Part shown: positions 15,556 through 22,189 of the stretch, piece after piece | Layout of the letters: every line of letters starts with the position of its first letter | Position numbering within the stretch: the first letter of the stretch is position 1 | From: Tepidiphilus sp. | GTDB taxonomy: Bacteria; Pseudomonadota; Gammaproteobacteria; Burkholderiales; Rhodocyclaceae | DNA length: 22,615 nucleotides | Direction of reading: 5' to 3' | NCBI GenBank assembly: GCA_028684345.1 | Contig: JAQUGB010000002.1 | Span: 1 to 22,615, forward strand | Position numbers and translations under genes: made by a program | The notes under the pieces: model-generated | Databases searched by the model: none | What the model saw: only the letters and a program-made list of their open reading frames with translations | What the model was told of the DNA's origin: nothing

Positions 15556-15584
15556 ATGATAAGATTTCCTGAAATTTTTGTCAA
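15556..15584 (-). promoter_or_regulatory. Sigma70 promoter of the yceD-rpmF-plsX-fab operon
   Basis: The minus strand has a consensus -35 TTGACA (15584-15579), a 17-bp spacer and a -10 TATCAT (15561-15556), five of six matches. It is the best promoter in the window. Transcription would begin near 15550-15548, only about 2-4 bases before the yceD ATG at 15546. Confidence 0.8.
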
Positions 15585-15592
15585 AAAATTCC
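15571..15592. promoter_or_regulatory. AT-rich imperfect palindrome over the fab promoter -35 box
   Basis: Arms GAAATTTTT (15571-15579) and AAAAATTCC (15584-15592) match as an inverted repeat at 8 of 9 positions around a 4-base centre. It covers the -35 hexamer and part of the spacer, a classic site for a dimeric repressor. The regulator is unknown, and AT-rich promoter DNA can give such repeats by chance. Confidence 0.4.
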
Positions 15593-15597
15593 TCTCC

Positions 15598-16179
15598 ATG
15601 ACGCGTCTCATCCTCGCTTCCACCTCGCCCTACCGCCGCCAGCTCCTCGAACGGTTCGGCCTGCCCTTCGCTGCCCTCGCACCCCAAGTCGATGAAACGC
15701 CGCTGCCCGGCGAACCCCCGGCACGGACGGCCCGGCGACTGGCCGAAGCCAAGGCCCGAGCGGTCGCGGCGACGCTCGACGAAGCCTGCCACGTCATCGG
15801 CAGCGATCAGGTCGCCCATCTCGGCGACGAGCGTTTCGGCAAACCGGGCAGCGTGGAGCGTGCCGTCGCGCAACTGCAACGCATGCGCGGCCGGACGGTG
15901 GAATTCTCCACCGCCGTGTGCGTACTCGACGAGCAAGGTCGCGCCCAAACCGAACTCGTGCCCACCCGGGTGCGCTTTCGCGCCGACCTCACCGACGCGG
16001 AGCTCGTGCGCTACGTCGAGCGCGAACAGCCGCTCGACTGCGCCGGCAGCGCCAAGGCCGAGGGGCTCGGCATCGCGCTGCTCGAGGCGATCGAATCGAG
16101 CGATCCCACCGCCCTCATCGGCCTGCCGCTCATCGCCACGGCGCGGATGCTACGCCGACTCGGCTGGACGCTGCCGTGA
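15598..16179 (+). CDS. Maf-like nucleotide pyrophosphatase, YceF type
   Basis: Maf proteins hydrolyse modified or non-canonical nucleoside triphosphates; the YceF subgroup prefers 7-methyl-GTP. The 193-residue product begins MTRLILASTSPYRRQLLERF, with the SxxRxxLL motif, then VDETPLPGE (31-39), the catalytic-base region IGSDQV (67-72; D70) and GKPGS (81-85). SPYRR and GSDQVA point to YceF rather than the dTTP/UTP-specific YhdE group. ATG 15598 is chosen because the family starts there; 20 more upstream codons are open but run through the divergent promoter. No clear Shine-Dalgarno. It is divergent from yceD and overlaps the next gene by 4 bases. Confidence 0.93.
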   Translation: MTRLILASTSPYRRQLLERFGLPFAALAPQVDETPLPGEPPARTARRLAEAKARAVAATLDEACHVIGSDQVAHLGDERFGKPGSVERAVAQLQRMRGRTVEFSTAVCVLDEQGRAQTELVPTRVRFRADLTDAELVRYVEREQPLDCAGSAKAEGLGIALLEAIESSDPTALIGLPLIATARMLRRLGWTLP

Positions 16180-16889
16180 CCCCCGGGCGATTGCTGCTCA
16201 TCCCCACGCCGCTGGGCGATGAAGGGCCGCCGCTGCTGCCGCCGGAACACCTGCGCGAAGTGCAGCGCCTGCGCCGTTTCGTCGTCGAAAACGAGAAACC
16301 GGCCCGCGCCGCCCTCAAACGCCTGGGGCACCCGGGACCAATTGGCGAATTACTGCTGCAGCGCATCCCCGACGCGCCGACTCCGGCCGCCCTGGACGTA
16401 CTGCTCGCGCCTTGCCTCGAGGGCGAAGATCTCGGCCTGATGTCGGATGCCGGCTGCCCCGGCGTGGCCGATCCCGGAGCGGCGCTGGTCGCCCGGGCGC
16501 ACGGGCGCGGCATTGCCGTGGTGCCGCTCGTTGGCCCCTCGGCCCTCCTGCTCGCGCTCATGGGCAGCGGCCTCGAGGGCCAGCGTTTCACTTTCCACGG
16601 CTACCTGCCGATCCCGGCGCCGGAGCGCGCCGCCGCGATCGCTGCGCTGGAAGCGGCCTCGCGCGCCCACCAGCAAAGCCAATTCTTCATCGAAACGCCG
16701 TACCGTAACGATCGCATGCTCGAAACCCTGGTGCAGGTGCTGGCACCGACGACGCTGCTGTGCGTGGCCTGTCACCTCACCCAGCCGGATCAATGGATCC
16801 GCACCGCCCCTGTTGCACGCTGGCGCGCCGAGCCTTTACCGACGCTCGGCAAGCGCCCGACCGTCTTCGGCTTTCTCGCCCAGCACTAG
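16176..16889 (+). CDS. SAM-dependent methyltransferase, RsmI-like (tetrapyrrole methylase fold)
   Basis: A 237-residue member of the RsmI/tetrapyrrole-methylase superfamily. RsmI itself 2'-O-methylates 16S rRNA C1402; the target of this shorter paralogue is unknown. Motifs are LLLIPTPLGDE (6-16), GLMSDAGCPGVADPGA (87-102, SAM site), VPLVGPSALLLALMGSGL (116-133), FHGYLP (140-145) and FIETPYRN (171-178), the counterpart of the RsmI YESPHR region. In place of the RsmI AEDTR stretch it has RRFVVENEKPAR, so it is probably not RsmI. The start is GTG 16176, overlapping the maf stop by 4 bases. The last 54 bp overlap the convergent HAD gene. Confidence 0.85.
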   Translation: MTPGRLLLIPTPLGDEGPPLLPPEHLREVQRLRRFVVENEKPARAALKRLGHPGPIGELLLQRIPDAPTPAALDVLLAPCLEGEDLGLMSDAGCPGVADPGAALVARAHGRGIAVVPLVGPSALLLALMGSGLEGQRFTFHGYLPIPAPERAAAIAALEAASRAHQQSQFFIETPYRNDRMLETLVQVLAPTTLLCVACHLTQPDQWIRTAPVARWRAEPLPTLGKRPTVFGFLAQH

Positions 16890-17522
16890 CGGCGCGAGCG
16901 CACCCGCACAATCCACCACCGACAACGGTCGCAGGGCCGTGAGCGCCTCGCGCGGATGCGCCCCGTAGGCCACCCCGATACCGGCCGTCCCCGCCGCCTG
17001 GGCCATGAGCAGATCGTGCGTCGTATCGCCGATCATCACCGCCCGCTCCGGCTCGACCGCAAATTCGGCCAGCAACTCGTGCAGCATCTGTGGATGCGGC
17101 TTGGAATGACACTCATCGGCAGTGCGTGACGCCATGACGTAGCGTCGCAAGCCCGAATGATCGAGCGCACGCTCCAGCCCCAGCCGGCTCTTTCCGGTAG
17201 CCACCGCCACATAGCGCCCGGCCGCCACGAACCGCGCAAGCAGCTCCTCGACACCGGGAAAGAGCTCGAGCTCGCCATCGTGCGACAAGTAATGGTGGCG
17301 GTAGCGCGCCGCCATCTCCGGGTAGCGATGCACCGGCAACTCGGGCAGCGCCAGACGCAAGGCATCGGCCAAACCCAGGCCGATCACCTGCCGCGCCCGC
17401 TGCGCCGGCGGAGGCGGCACGCCCAGATCCTCGGCGGCACGCTGCATCGCGCGCACGATGGCTGCCGTCGAATCCATCAGCGTTCCATCCCAATCGAATA
17501 CCACCAGATCGAATGCGCTCAC
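16836..17522 (-). CDS. HAD-family phosphatase (phosphoglycolate phosphatase-like)
   Basis: A 228-residue haloacid-dehalogenase subfamily IA hydrolase. Motif I is VVFDWDGTLMDS (7-18; D10 nucleophile, D12 acid/base), motif II is VATGKS (107-112; T109), the motif III lysine is K141 in SKPHP, and motif IV is MIGDTTHD (163-170; D166, D170). A helical cap lies between motifs I and II. The family includes Gph and pyrophosphatase-like enzymes; the substrate cannot be told from sequence alone. The start is GTG 17522, overlapping the rluC stop by 4 bases, so it is co-translated with rluC. Its 3' end overlaps the methyltransferase gene tail to tail by 54 bp. Confidence 0.88.
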   Translation of the reverse strand: MSAFDLVVFDWDGTLMDSTAAIVRAMQRAAEDLGVPPPPAQRARQVIGLGLADALRLALPELPVHRYPEMAARYRHHYLSHDGELELFPGVEELLARFVAAGRYVAVATGKSRLGLERALDHSGLRRYVMASRTADECHSKPHPQMLHELLAEFAVEPERAVMIGDTTHDLLMAQAAGTAGIGVAYGAHPREALTALRPLSVVDCAGALAPLVLGEKAEDGRALAERR

Positions 17523-18475
17523 CCCTCTTCCCCCGGGCCCAGATCAGCCAAAAATTCCCGCAATTCCGGCGGCAATGGCGCCTCCAGGTCGAGGCGCACC
17601 CCCGAGCGCGGATGCATGAAAGAAAGAAAAGCCGCATGCAGGAACATGCGATCGAATCCCGATCGCGCCAGCGCCTTGTTGGCAGCGAACCGACCGTATT
17701 TCTCGTCTCCCACCAAGGGATGCCCCAGATGCGCCATATGCACGCGAATCTGATGCGTGCGCCCGGTCTTCAGTTCCACTTCCACCAAAGTGTAGCCCGC
17801 CTGCGACCAGCGCCGCAGACGCCGCACGATGCTGTGCGCGACCTTCCCCTCGGGACTGACGCGCACGCGCCGCTCACCTTCCGGCGTGAGGTACTTGAAG
17901 AGCGGCGCGCGCACGTGCTGCACGTGCTGCTCGACGAGGCCGTGGACCAAGGCGAGATAGCGCTTGCGCACCTGCCCGGCGCGCAAGGCATCCTGCAGCG
18001 CCTTCAGGGCCGAGCGGCGCTTGGCCACCATCAGCAGGCCGGACGTTTCGCGATCGAGCCGATGCACCAGCTCGAGCAGCGGTGCCGCCGGACGCTCGGC
18101 GCGCAAGCGTTCGATCACCCCGAACGAGACGCCGGAGCCGCCATGCACCGCCAACCCGGCCGGCTTGTCGAGCACGATCAGGTCTTCGTCCTCATGGACC
18201 ACCGGCAGCGGCGGCCCGGCAGGAATCAGCGGGCGCGGCCTTGTCTCGGCCACGCGCACCGGCGGCACGCGCACCCTCTGCCCCTGCTCGAGGCGTGTCT
18301 GCGCCTGCGCCCGACGGCCGTCGACGCGCACCTCGCCGCTGCGGATGATGCGATAGACATGGCTCTTCGGCACCCCCTTGAGGTGGCGCAAGAGATAGTT
18401 GTCCAGACGCTGTCCGGCGCCCGCCTCGTCGACGCACCACTCCTGCGCCGTGGGAGAAATTTTGCGTTCCATCAT
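17519..18475 (-). CDS. rluC: 23S rRNA pseudouridine synthase RluC
   Basis: RluC makes pseudouridine at positions 955, 2504 and 2580 of 23S rRNA. The 318-residue product has an N-terminal S4 RNA-binding domain (about 22-75, QRLDNYLLRHLKGVPKSHVY and RSGEVRVDGRR), then the RluA-type catalytic domain with VLDKPAGLAVHGGSG (101-115) and the catalytic aspartate D141 in HRLDRETSGLLMV, followed by KTGRTHQIRVHMAHLGHP. Length and the S4 domain favour RluC over RluA. Two ATGs in a row (18475, 18472) are possible starts, with GGGAAG upstream. The position divergent from rne is conserved, as in E. coli. Confidence 0.93.
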   Translation of the reverse strand: MMERKISPTAQEWCVDEAGAGQRLDNYLLRHLKGVPKSHVYRIIRSGEVRVDGRRAQAQTRLEQGQRVRVPPVRVAETRPRPLIPAGPPLPVVHEDEDLIVLDKPAGLAVHGGSGVSFGVIERLRAERPAAPLLELVHRLDRETSGLLMVAKRRSALKALQDALRAGQVRKRYLALVHGLVEQHVQHVRAPLFKYLTPEGERRVRVSPEGKVAHSIVRRLRRWSQAGYTLVEVELKTGRTHQIRVHMAHLGHPLVGDEKYGRFAANKALARSGFDRMFLHAAFLSFMHPRSGVRLDLEAPLPPELREFLADLGPGEEG

Positions 18476-18490
18476 CTTCCCGAATATACT
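18462..18490 (+). promoter_or_regulatory. Candidate rne promoter
   Basis: Plus-strand TTGCGT (18462-18467), a 17-bp spacer and TATACT (18485-18490; five of six matches) would start transcription near 18497 and give rne a leader of about 605 bases. The -35 half overlaps the first codons of rluC and is a poor match. Confidence 0.4.
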
Positions 18491-18511
18491 ATCGCTTCGA
18501 TTCACGGTCGA
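18483..18511 (-). promoter_or_regulatory. Candidate rluC promoter
   Basis: Minus-strand TCGACC (18511-18506), a 17-bp spacer and TATATT (18488-18483) lie just before rluC. The start point would be near 18476, again almost at the ATG (18475). The -10 overlaps the plus-strand candidate -10 for rne. Confidence 0.4.
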
Positions 18512-19101
18512 GTCGTCGTGCAACGTCCACCCGGAGTGGACCGACTTCGAGCGGTCGAGCCCGTCGAAAAAGACGCCGCGCTCCCGCCCGACCGGAATCG
18601 AAGGGCGCCGCGAACGAACCCGCTGCCAGCAGCCGCAAGGCAAGTTGCCCGGAGCACAGATGCAAGGCCATCTCGACGAGAGGGGCAAGCACCCGAGCAC
18701 CGGAGAACGTCGTCATACGGCTGTGCAGCGAATCGATCGCACCGTCCCGAAAGAACGCTTCGTGCCGGGAGCCCTAGTCTCATGCCCCTTGCCGAAGCCG
18801 CCAGCGGAACACCAGGGTCGCCCGGCCACAGACTTTTTTTCTCAACTTGAACGGCTCGGGCGGACACGAACAGGAATGCAGCAACGCCGCACCCATCGCG
18901 GAGCGGCACGAGACCGAAGAGACGATCGACGACATGGTGCCACCGAAACCCGGCCCCACGCCCCCCGCAATGCACGGCGCAGCTCCTTGCTCCGTGCGGC
19001 CTGCTTGGCCGCTGCGGAACGGCGCTCCTGCGCGCTGACGTCGAACCCTCGTCGGGCCACTGCCCGTTCGTGTCCGTCCCGAGCGCGGGAGTAAGGACAC
19101 G
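18491..19101 (+). other. Long gene-free leader of rne
   Basis: The gap between rluC and rne is 626 bp, by far the longest in the window, and I find no convincing gene on either strand. It is rich in hairpins: GTCCAC/GTGGAC (18525-18541), TTCGA..CGG/CCG-TCGAA (18546-18568), GCGGCC/GGCCGC with a 5-base loop inside TCCG/CGGA (18991-19018), and GCGC/GCGC (19022-19033). A run of seven T residues (18834-18840) stands out in otherwise GC-rich DNA. E. coli rne has a 361-base leader through which RNase E controls its own mRNA; a similar role here is inferred. AAGGA just before the ATG is the ribosome site. Confidence 0.55.
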
Positions 19102-22100
19102 ATGAAACGCATGCTCTTCAATGCGACGCAGCCAGAAGAACTGCGCGTCGCCATCGTCGATGGTCAAAAGCTCATCGACTTCGACATCGAATCGGCAGCA
19201 CACGAACAGCGCAAAGGCAACATCTACAAAGCGGTGATTACCCGTATCGAGCCCAGTCTCGAAGCGGTATTCGTCGACTACGGTGAAGACCGTCACGGTT
19301 TCCTTCCTTTCAAGGAAGTCGCCCGCACCTACTGGAAAAGTACCGAAGCCAACGGTCGCACCCGGGTACAAGACGCGCTCTCGGTGGGGCAAGAGCTCAT
19401 CGTCCAGGTGGAAAAAGACGAACGCGGCAACAAAGGCGCGGCGCTCACCACCTACATTTCGCTCGCTGGCCGCTATCTCGTGCTCATGCCCAACAACCCG
19501 CGCGGCGGTGGTGTGTCACGACGCATCGACGGCGAGGAGCGCGCCGAGCTGAAAGCGCTGCTCGAAGCGCTCGACATCCCCGAAGGCATGAGCCTGATTG
19601 CGCGCACCGCCGCCATCGGTCGCACGCGCGACGAGCTGCAATGGGACCTCGACTATCTCCTCAAGCTATGGCGCGCGATCGAAGAAGCCGCCTCCTCCCA
19701 GTCCGGCCCCTTCCTCATCTACCAAGAAAGCGCCTTGGTGATCCGAGCGATCCGCGACTACTTCCAGCCTGATATCGGCGAAATTCTCTGCGACACCGAC
19801 GACATCTGCGAGCAGGCGCGCCAATTCATGGCCCACGTCATGCCCGACTTCGTGCCCCGCGTGAAGCGCTACCAGGACGACGTCCCGCTCTTCTCCCGTT
19901 TCCAGATCGAGCACCAGATCGAGACGGCCTTCTCGCGCCAGGTGAATCTGCCGAGCGGCGGCGCGATCGTCATCGATCACACCGAAGCGCTGGTGGCCAT
20001 CGACGTCAATTCCGGCCGTGCCACCAAAGGAGCCGACATCGAAGAGACCGCACTCAAGACCAACCTGGAAGCCGCGGACGAAATCGCCCGCCAATTGCGC
20101 CTGCGCGACCTCGGCGGGCTCATCGTCATCGACTTCATCGACATGGATGCGGCCAAAAATCAACGTGAAGTGGAGAATCGCCTCAAGGATGCGATCAAAC
20201 ACGACCGCGCCCGCGTTCAGCTGGGCAAAATCAGCAAATTCGGCCTGCTGGAGCTCTCGCGCCAACGGTTGCGCCCGGCACTCGCCGAGACGAGCTACAT
20301 CCCCTGCCCGCGCTGCACCGGCACCGGTCACATTCGCAGCACCGAGTCGGCGGCGCTACACATCCTGCGCCTGATCGAAGAAGAAGCGATCAAGGAAAAC
20401 ACCGCAGCCGTCTATACTCAAGTGCCCGTCGATGTCGCCACCTTCCTGCTCAACGAAAAACGCGTCGACATCGCCCGCATCGAGGCACGCCACAAGGTGC
20501 GCATCGTCGTCATCCCCAACCGGCACATGGAAACCCCCGTCCACGAAGTAGTGCGCCTGCGTCACGATCAACTCGATACGCACGACGTCGCCCTGGTGAG
20601 CTACGAGCTCGCCACGCCGCCCGCGCCCGAACCCAATCGCCTCGTCGATCTCTCGGACAAACCTGCCCGGCGGCAGGTCGCTGCCGTCAAGGGAATCACC
20701 CCCGAGACACCGCCGCCCTCTGCGAGCAGCCCACCCCCTTCCGTGTCCACCACCCCCGAGACTCCAGAGGTGAAAGCCGCACCGGCCCCTCTGGTGCAAC
20801 GCCTCAAATCCTGGCTCCGTAGTCTCATGGGGCCTGGCGGCAACGAGCCGCCCAAAGCCGAAGAACCCGCTACGCCGCCGGCCGAGCCCGAGGCGTCCGA
20901 ATCGGCCCGCCGCCCCGAGGGCCGTCGCCAGCCGAGAACCCGAAGCAGCGACAACGGACACCGTGGCGACCGTCCCTCACGTGAATCGAGCCGGCGCCGC
21001 GCAGAATCTTCGGAGCGACCCGGCGCACGTCCAGCCTCCTCAGCGCCCCAAAGCGCTACCGTCTCGGACAAGAGCTCGACGCAGCCTCGCACCGCAACGG
21101 CACCGAGCTCCTCCAGCAGCATCGAGGCGCCCCCCACCACCCTGGCCACGGTACACGAAGCTGCCGAATCCCTCGAAGGCGCCCCACCCACGACTGAGAG
21201 CACCTCGGAGGCCACCGTCAAGCGCCGGCGTCGTTCGCGCTCGCGCCGCAAGGTCATGGGAGAAACCGCCGAGGCGATCGAAGCCGCCGAGACCGAAGAA
21301 ACGGGGCAAACCGAAGCCGACCTTGCTGCCAGCAACGAATCCGCTCGGACCGAGGAGGCCGCCCCGGCACGCAAAGCCGCGGCGAAGCGCGCCAACACCA
21401 CCGAGGAAAAAGCGTCCACGGAACCGGATTCCGAGCAAAAGGCGGCCGATCTGCCCGCCATCGTGCCGCCACGACTCTCCGCACCGACGATCGAATCGCG
21501 GCGCCCGGACGCGGATCTCGCAGACGAAACCCCAGAGGCCACCGGGACGCCTCGCCCGGATGCCGCGGCAGCCGCACGGCAGGCCGATTCCGAGGCGCCA
21601 CGGCGCCCCGTCGACGAAAGCGAACCAACGACCCGAGACGCCGAAGCACTCGCACCGCTGCCGCTCGCCGGCCTGACGCCCGAAACGATGCAGCCCCCCG
21701 CCAGCCACGCCACGAAAAGGGAACACCCCGAGCCGACCGAGCAAACGCCGGCCACTCGCCCGACACCCCAGGAAGCCCCGGCAGCCCCCGAGAGTGGAGA
21801 AGCGGCTCCTCCCACGTCGTCGAGCGAACCTCGTGCGCCGAGCACTTCGACGCACCGCGAATCTGCCATGGCAAGCAGGCCGGCCGCCCCTCCTCCCGCA
21901 CCTGCACCGGAAATGACTTCAGAATCCCTGCGCGAGATCCTCGCCGCCGCCGGCCTGCAGTGGGTGGAGACCGATCCGGCCAAGCTCGCCGAGCTCGAGC
22001 CCACTGAAGTGATCGTGCAGCTCGGCCGCCCCGTGGTGCGCCCGCCCAAGGCCGAGGAAGGCCCGCTCGTTCAGGTCGAGACCAAGCGATCCTCCGCCGA

Positions 22101-22143
22101 ATCGGTCCCACCCCTCGCCGGCGAGCAGCCTCCCGCCGCATGA
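19102..22143 (+). CDS. rne: Ribonuclease E
   Basis: RNase E is the main endoribonuclease of mRNA decay and rRNA/tRNA processing and the scaffold of the degradosome. The product is 1013 residues. The catalytic half (1-500) has the S1 domain (about 38-120), the 5'-sensor region, the DNase I-like domain with metal-binding D301 (VAIDVNSGR) and D344 (IVIDFIDMD), and the zinc link CPRC (C402, C405) for tetramer formation. The C-terminal half is Pro/Ala/Glu-rich and probably disordered. It holds an amphipathic segment PLVQRLKSWLRSLMG (563-577), which looks like the membrane-targeting helix, arginine-rich RNA-binding stretches (603-644 and 707-717), and a conserved-looking tail (SLREILAAAGLQWVETDP). 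AAGGA precedes the ATG. Confidence 0.98.
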   Translation: MKRMLFNATQPEELRVAIVDGQKLIDFDIESAAHEQRKGNIYKAVITRIEPSLEAVFVDYGEDRHGFLPFKEVARTYWKSTEANGRTRVQDALSVGQELIVQVEKDERGNKGAALTTYISLAGRYLVLMPNNPRGGGVSRRIDGEERAELKALLEALDIPEGMSLIARTAAIGRTRDELQWDLDYLLKLWRAIEEAASSQSGPFLIYQESALVIRAIRDYFQPDIGEILCDTDDICEQARQFMAHVMPDFVPRVKRYQDDVPLFSRFQIEHQIETAFSRQVNLPSGGAIVIDHTEALVAIDVNSGRATKGADIEETALKTNLEAADEIARQLRLRDLGGLIVIDFIDMDAAKNQREVENRLKDAIKHDRARVQLGKISKFGLLELSRQRLRPALAETSYIPCPRCTGTGHIRSTESAALHILRLIEEEAIKENTAAVYTQVPVDVATFLLNEKRVDIARIEARHKVRIVVIPNRHMETPVHEVVRLRHDQLDTHDVALVSYELATPPAPEPNRLVDLSDKPARRQVAAVKGITPETPPPSASSPPPSVSTTPETPEVKAAPAPLVQRLKSWLRSLMGPGGNEPPKAEEPATPPAEPEASESARRPEGRRQPRTRSSDNGHRGDRPSRESSRRRAESSERPGARPASSAPQSATVSDKSSTQPRTATAPSSSSSIEAPPTTLATVHEAAESLEGAPPTTESTSEATVKRRRRSRSRRKVMGETAEAIEAAETEETGQTEADLAASNESARTEEAAPARKAAAKRANTTEEKASTEPDSEQKAADLPAIVPPRLSAPTIESRRPDADLADETPEATGTPRPDAAAAARQADSEAPRRPVDESEPTTRDAEALAPLPLAGLTPETMQPPASHATKREHPEPTEQTPATRPTPQEAPAAPESGEAAPPTSSSEPRAPSTSTHRESAMASRPAAPPPAPAPEMTSESLREILAAAGLQWVETDPAKLAELEPTEVIVQLGRPVVRPPKAEEGPLVQVETKRSSAESVPPLAGEQPPAA

Positions 22144-22170
22144 AAAAAGGGCGCGGCAAACGCCGCGCCC
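22143..22170. terminator. Bidirectional terminator between rne and uvrB
   Basis: Arms GGGCGCGGC (22149-22157) and GCCGCGCCC (22162-22170) form a perfect 9-bp stem with an AAAC loop. On the minus strand six T residues follow (22148-22143), a textbook terminator for uvrB. On the plus strand the tail is TTCGCCTTTCC, a weaker end for rne. It starts 5 bases after the rne stop codon, with which the A/T run overlaps. Confidence 0.85.
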
Positions 22171-22189
22171 TTCGCCTTTCCTCGCTCCT

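Noticed and set aside
15538..15565. Plus-strand TTGCGA, 16 bp, TAAGAT as a maf promoter
   Set aside because: Both hexamers match only four of six bases and it lies over the yceD start; too weak to list.
18489..18716. 75-codon minus-strand frame just upstream of rluC
   Set aside because: It ends across the candidate rluC promoter, is Arg/Leu/Ala-rich without a domain, and lacks a ribosome site.
17513..18850. 445-codon open frame antisense to rluC, extending into the rne leader
   Set aside because: Most of it mirrors rluC; the part beyond is Arg/Pro-rich with no domain and no ribosome site.
18399..19094. 231-codon plus-strand frame ending just before rne
   Set aside because: Begins inside rluC antisense and is Arg/Pro/Thr-rich with no motif; likely a chance open frame.
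18502..19392. 296-codon minus-strand frame covering the rne leader and the first 97 codons of rne
   Set aside because: Part mirrors rne; the remainder has no recognisable motif. I cannot fully exclude a small gene in the leader, but nothing supports one.
20601..22049. 482-codon open frame antisense to the rne C-terminal half
   Set aside because: It mirrors the low-complexity, GC-rich rne tail, is itself just Ser/Gly/Ala/Arg-rich, and shows no domain or ribosome site. Long antisense frames are expected in such DNA.
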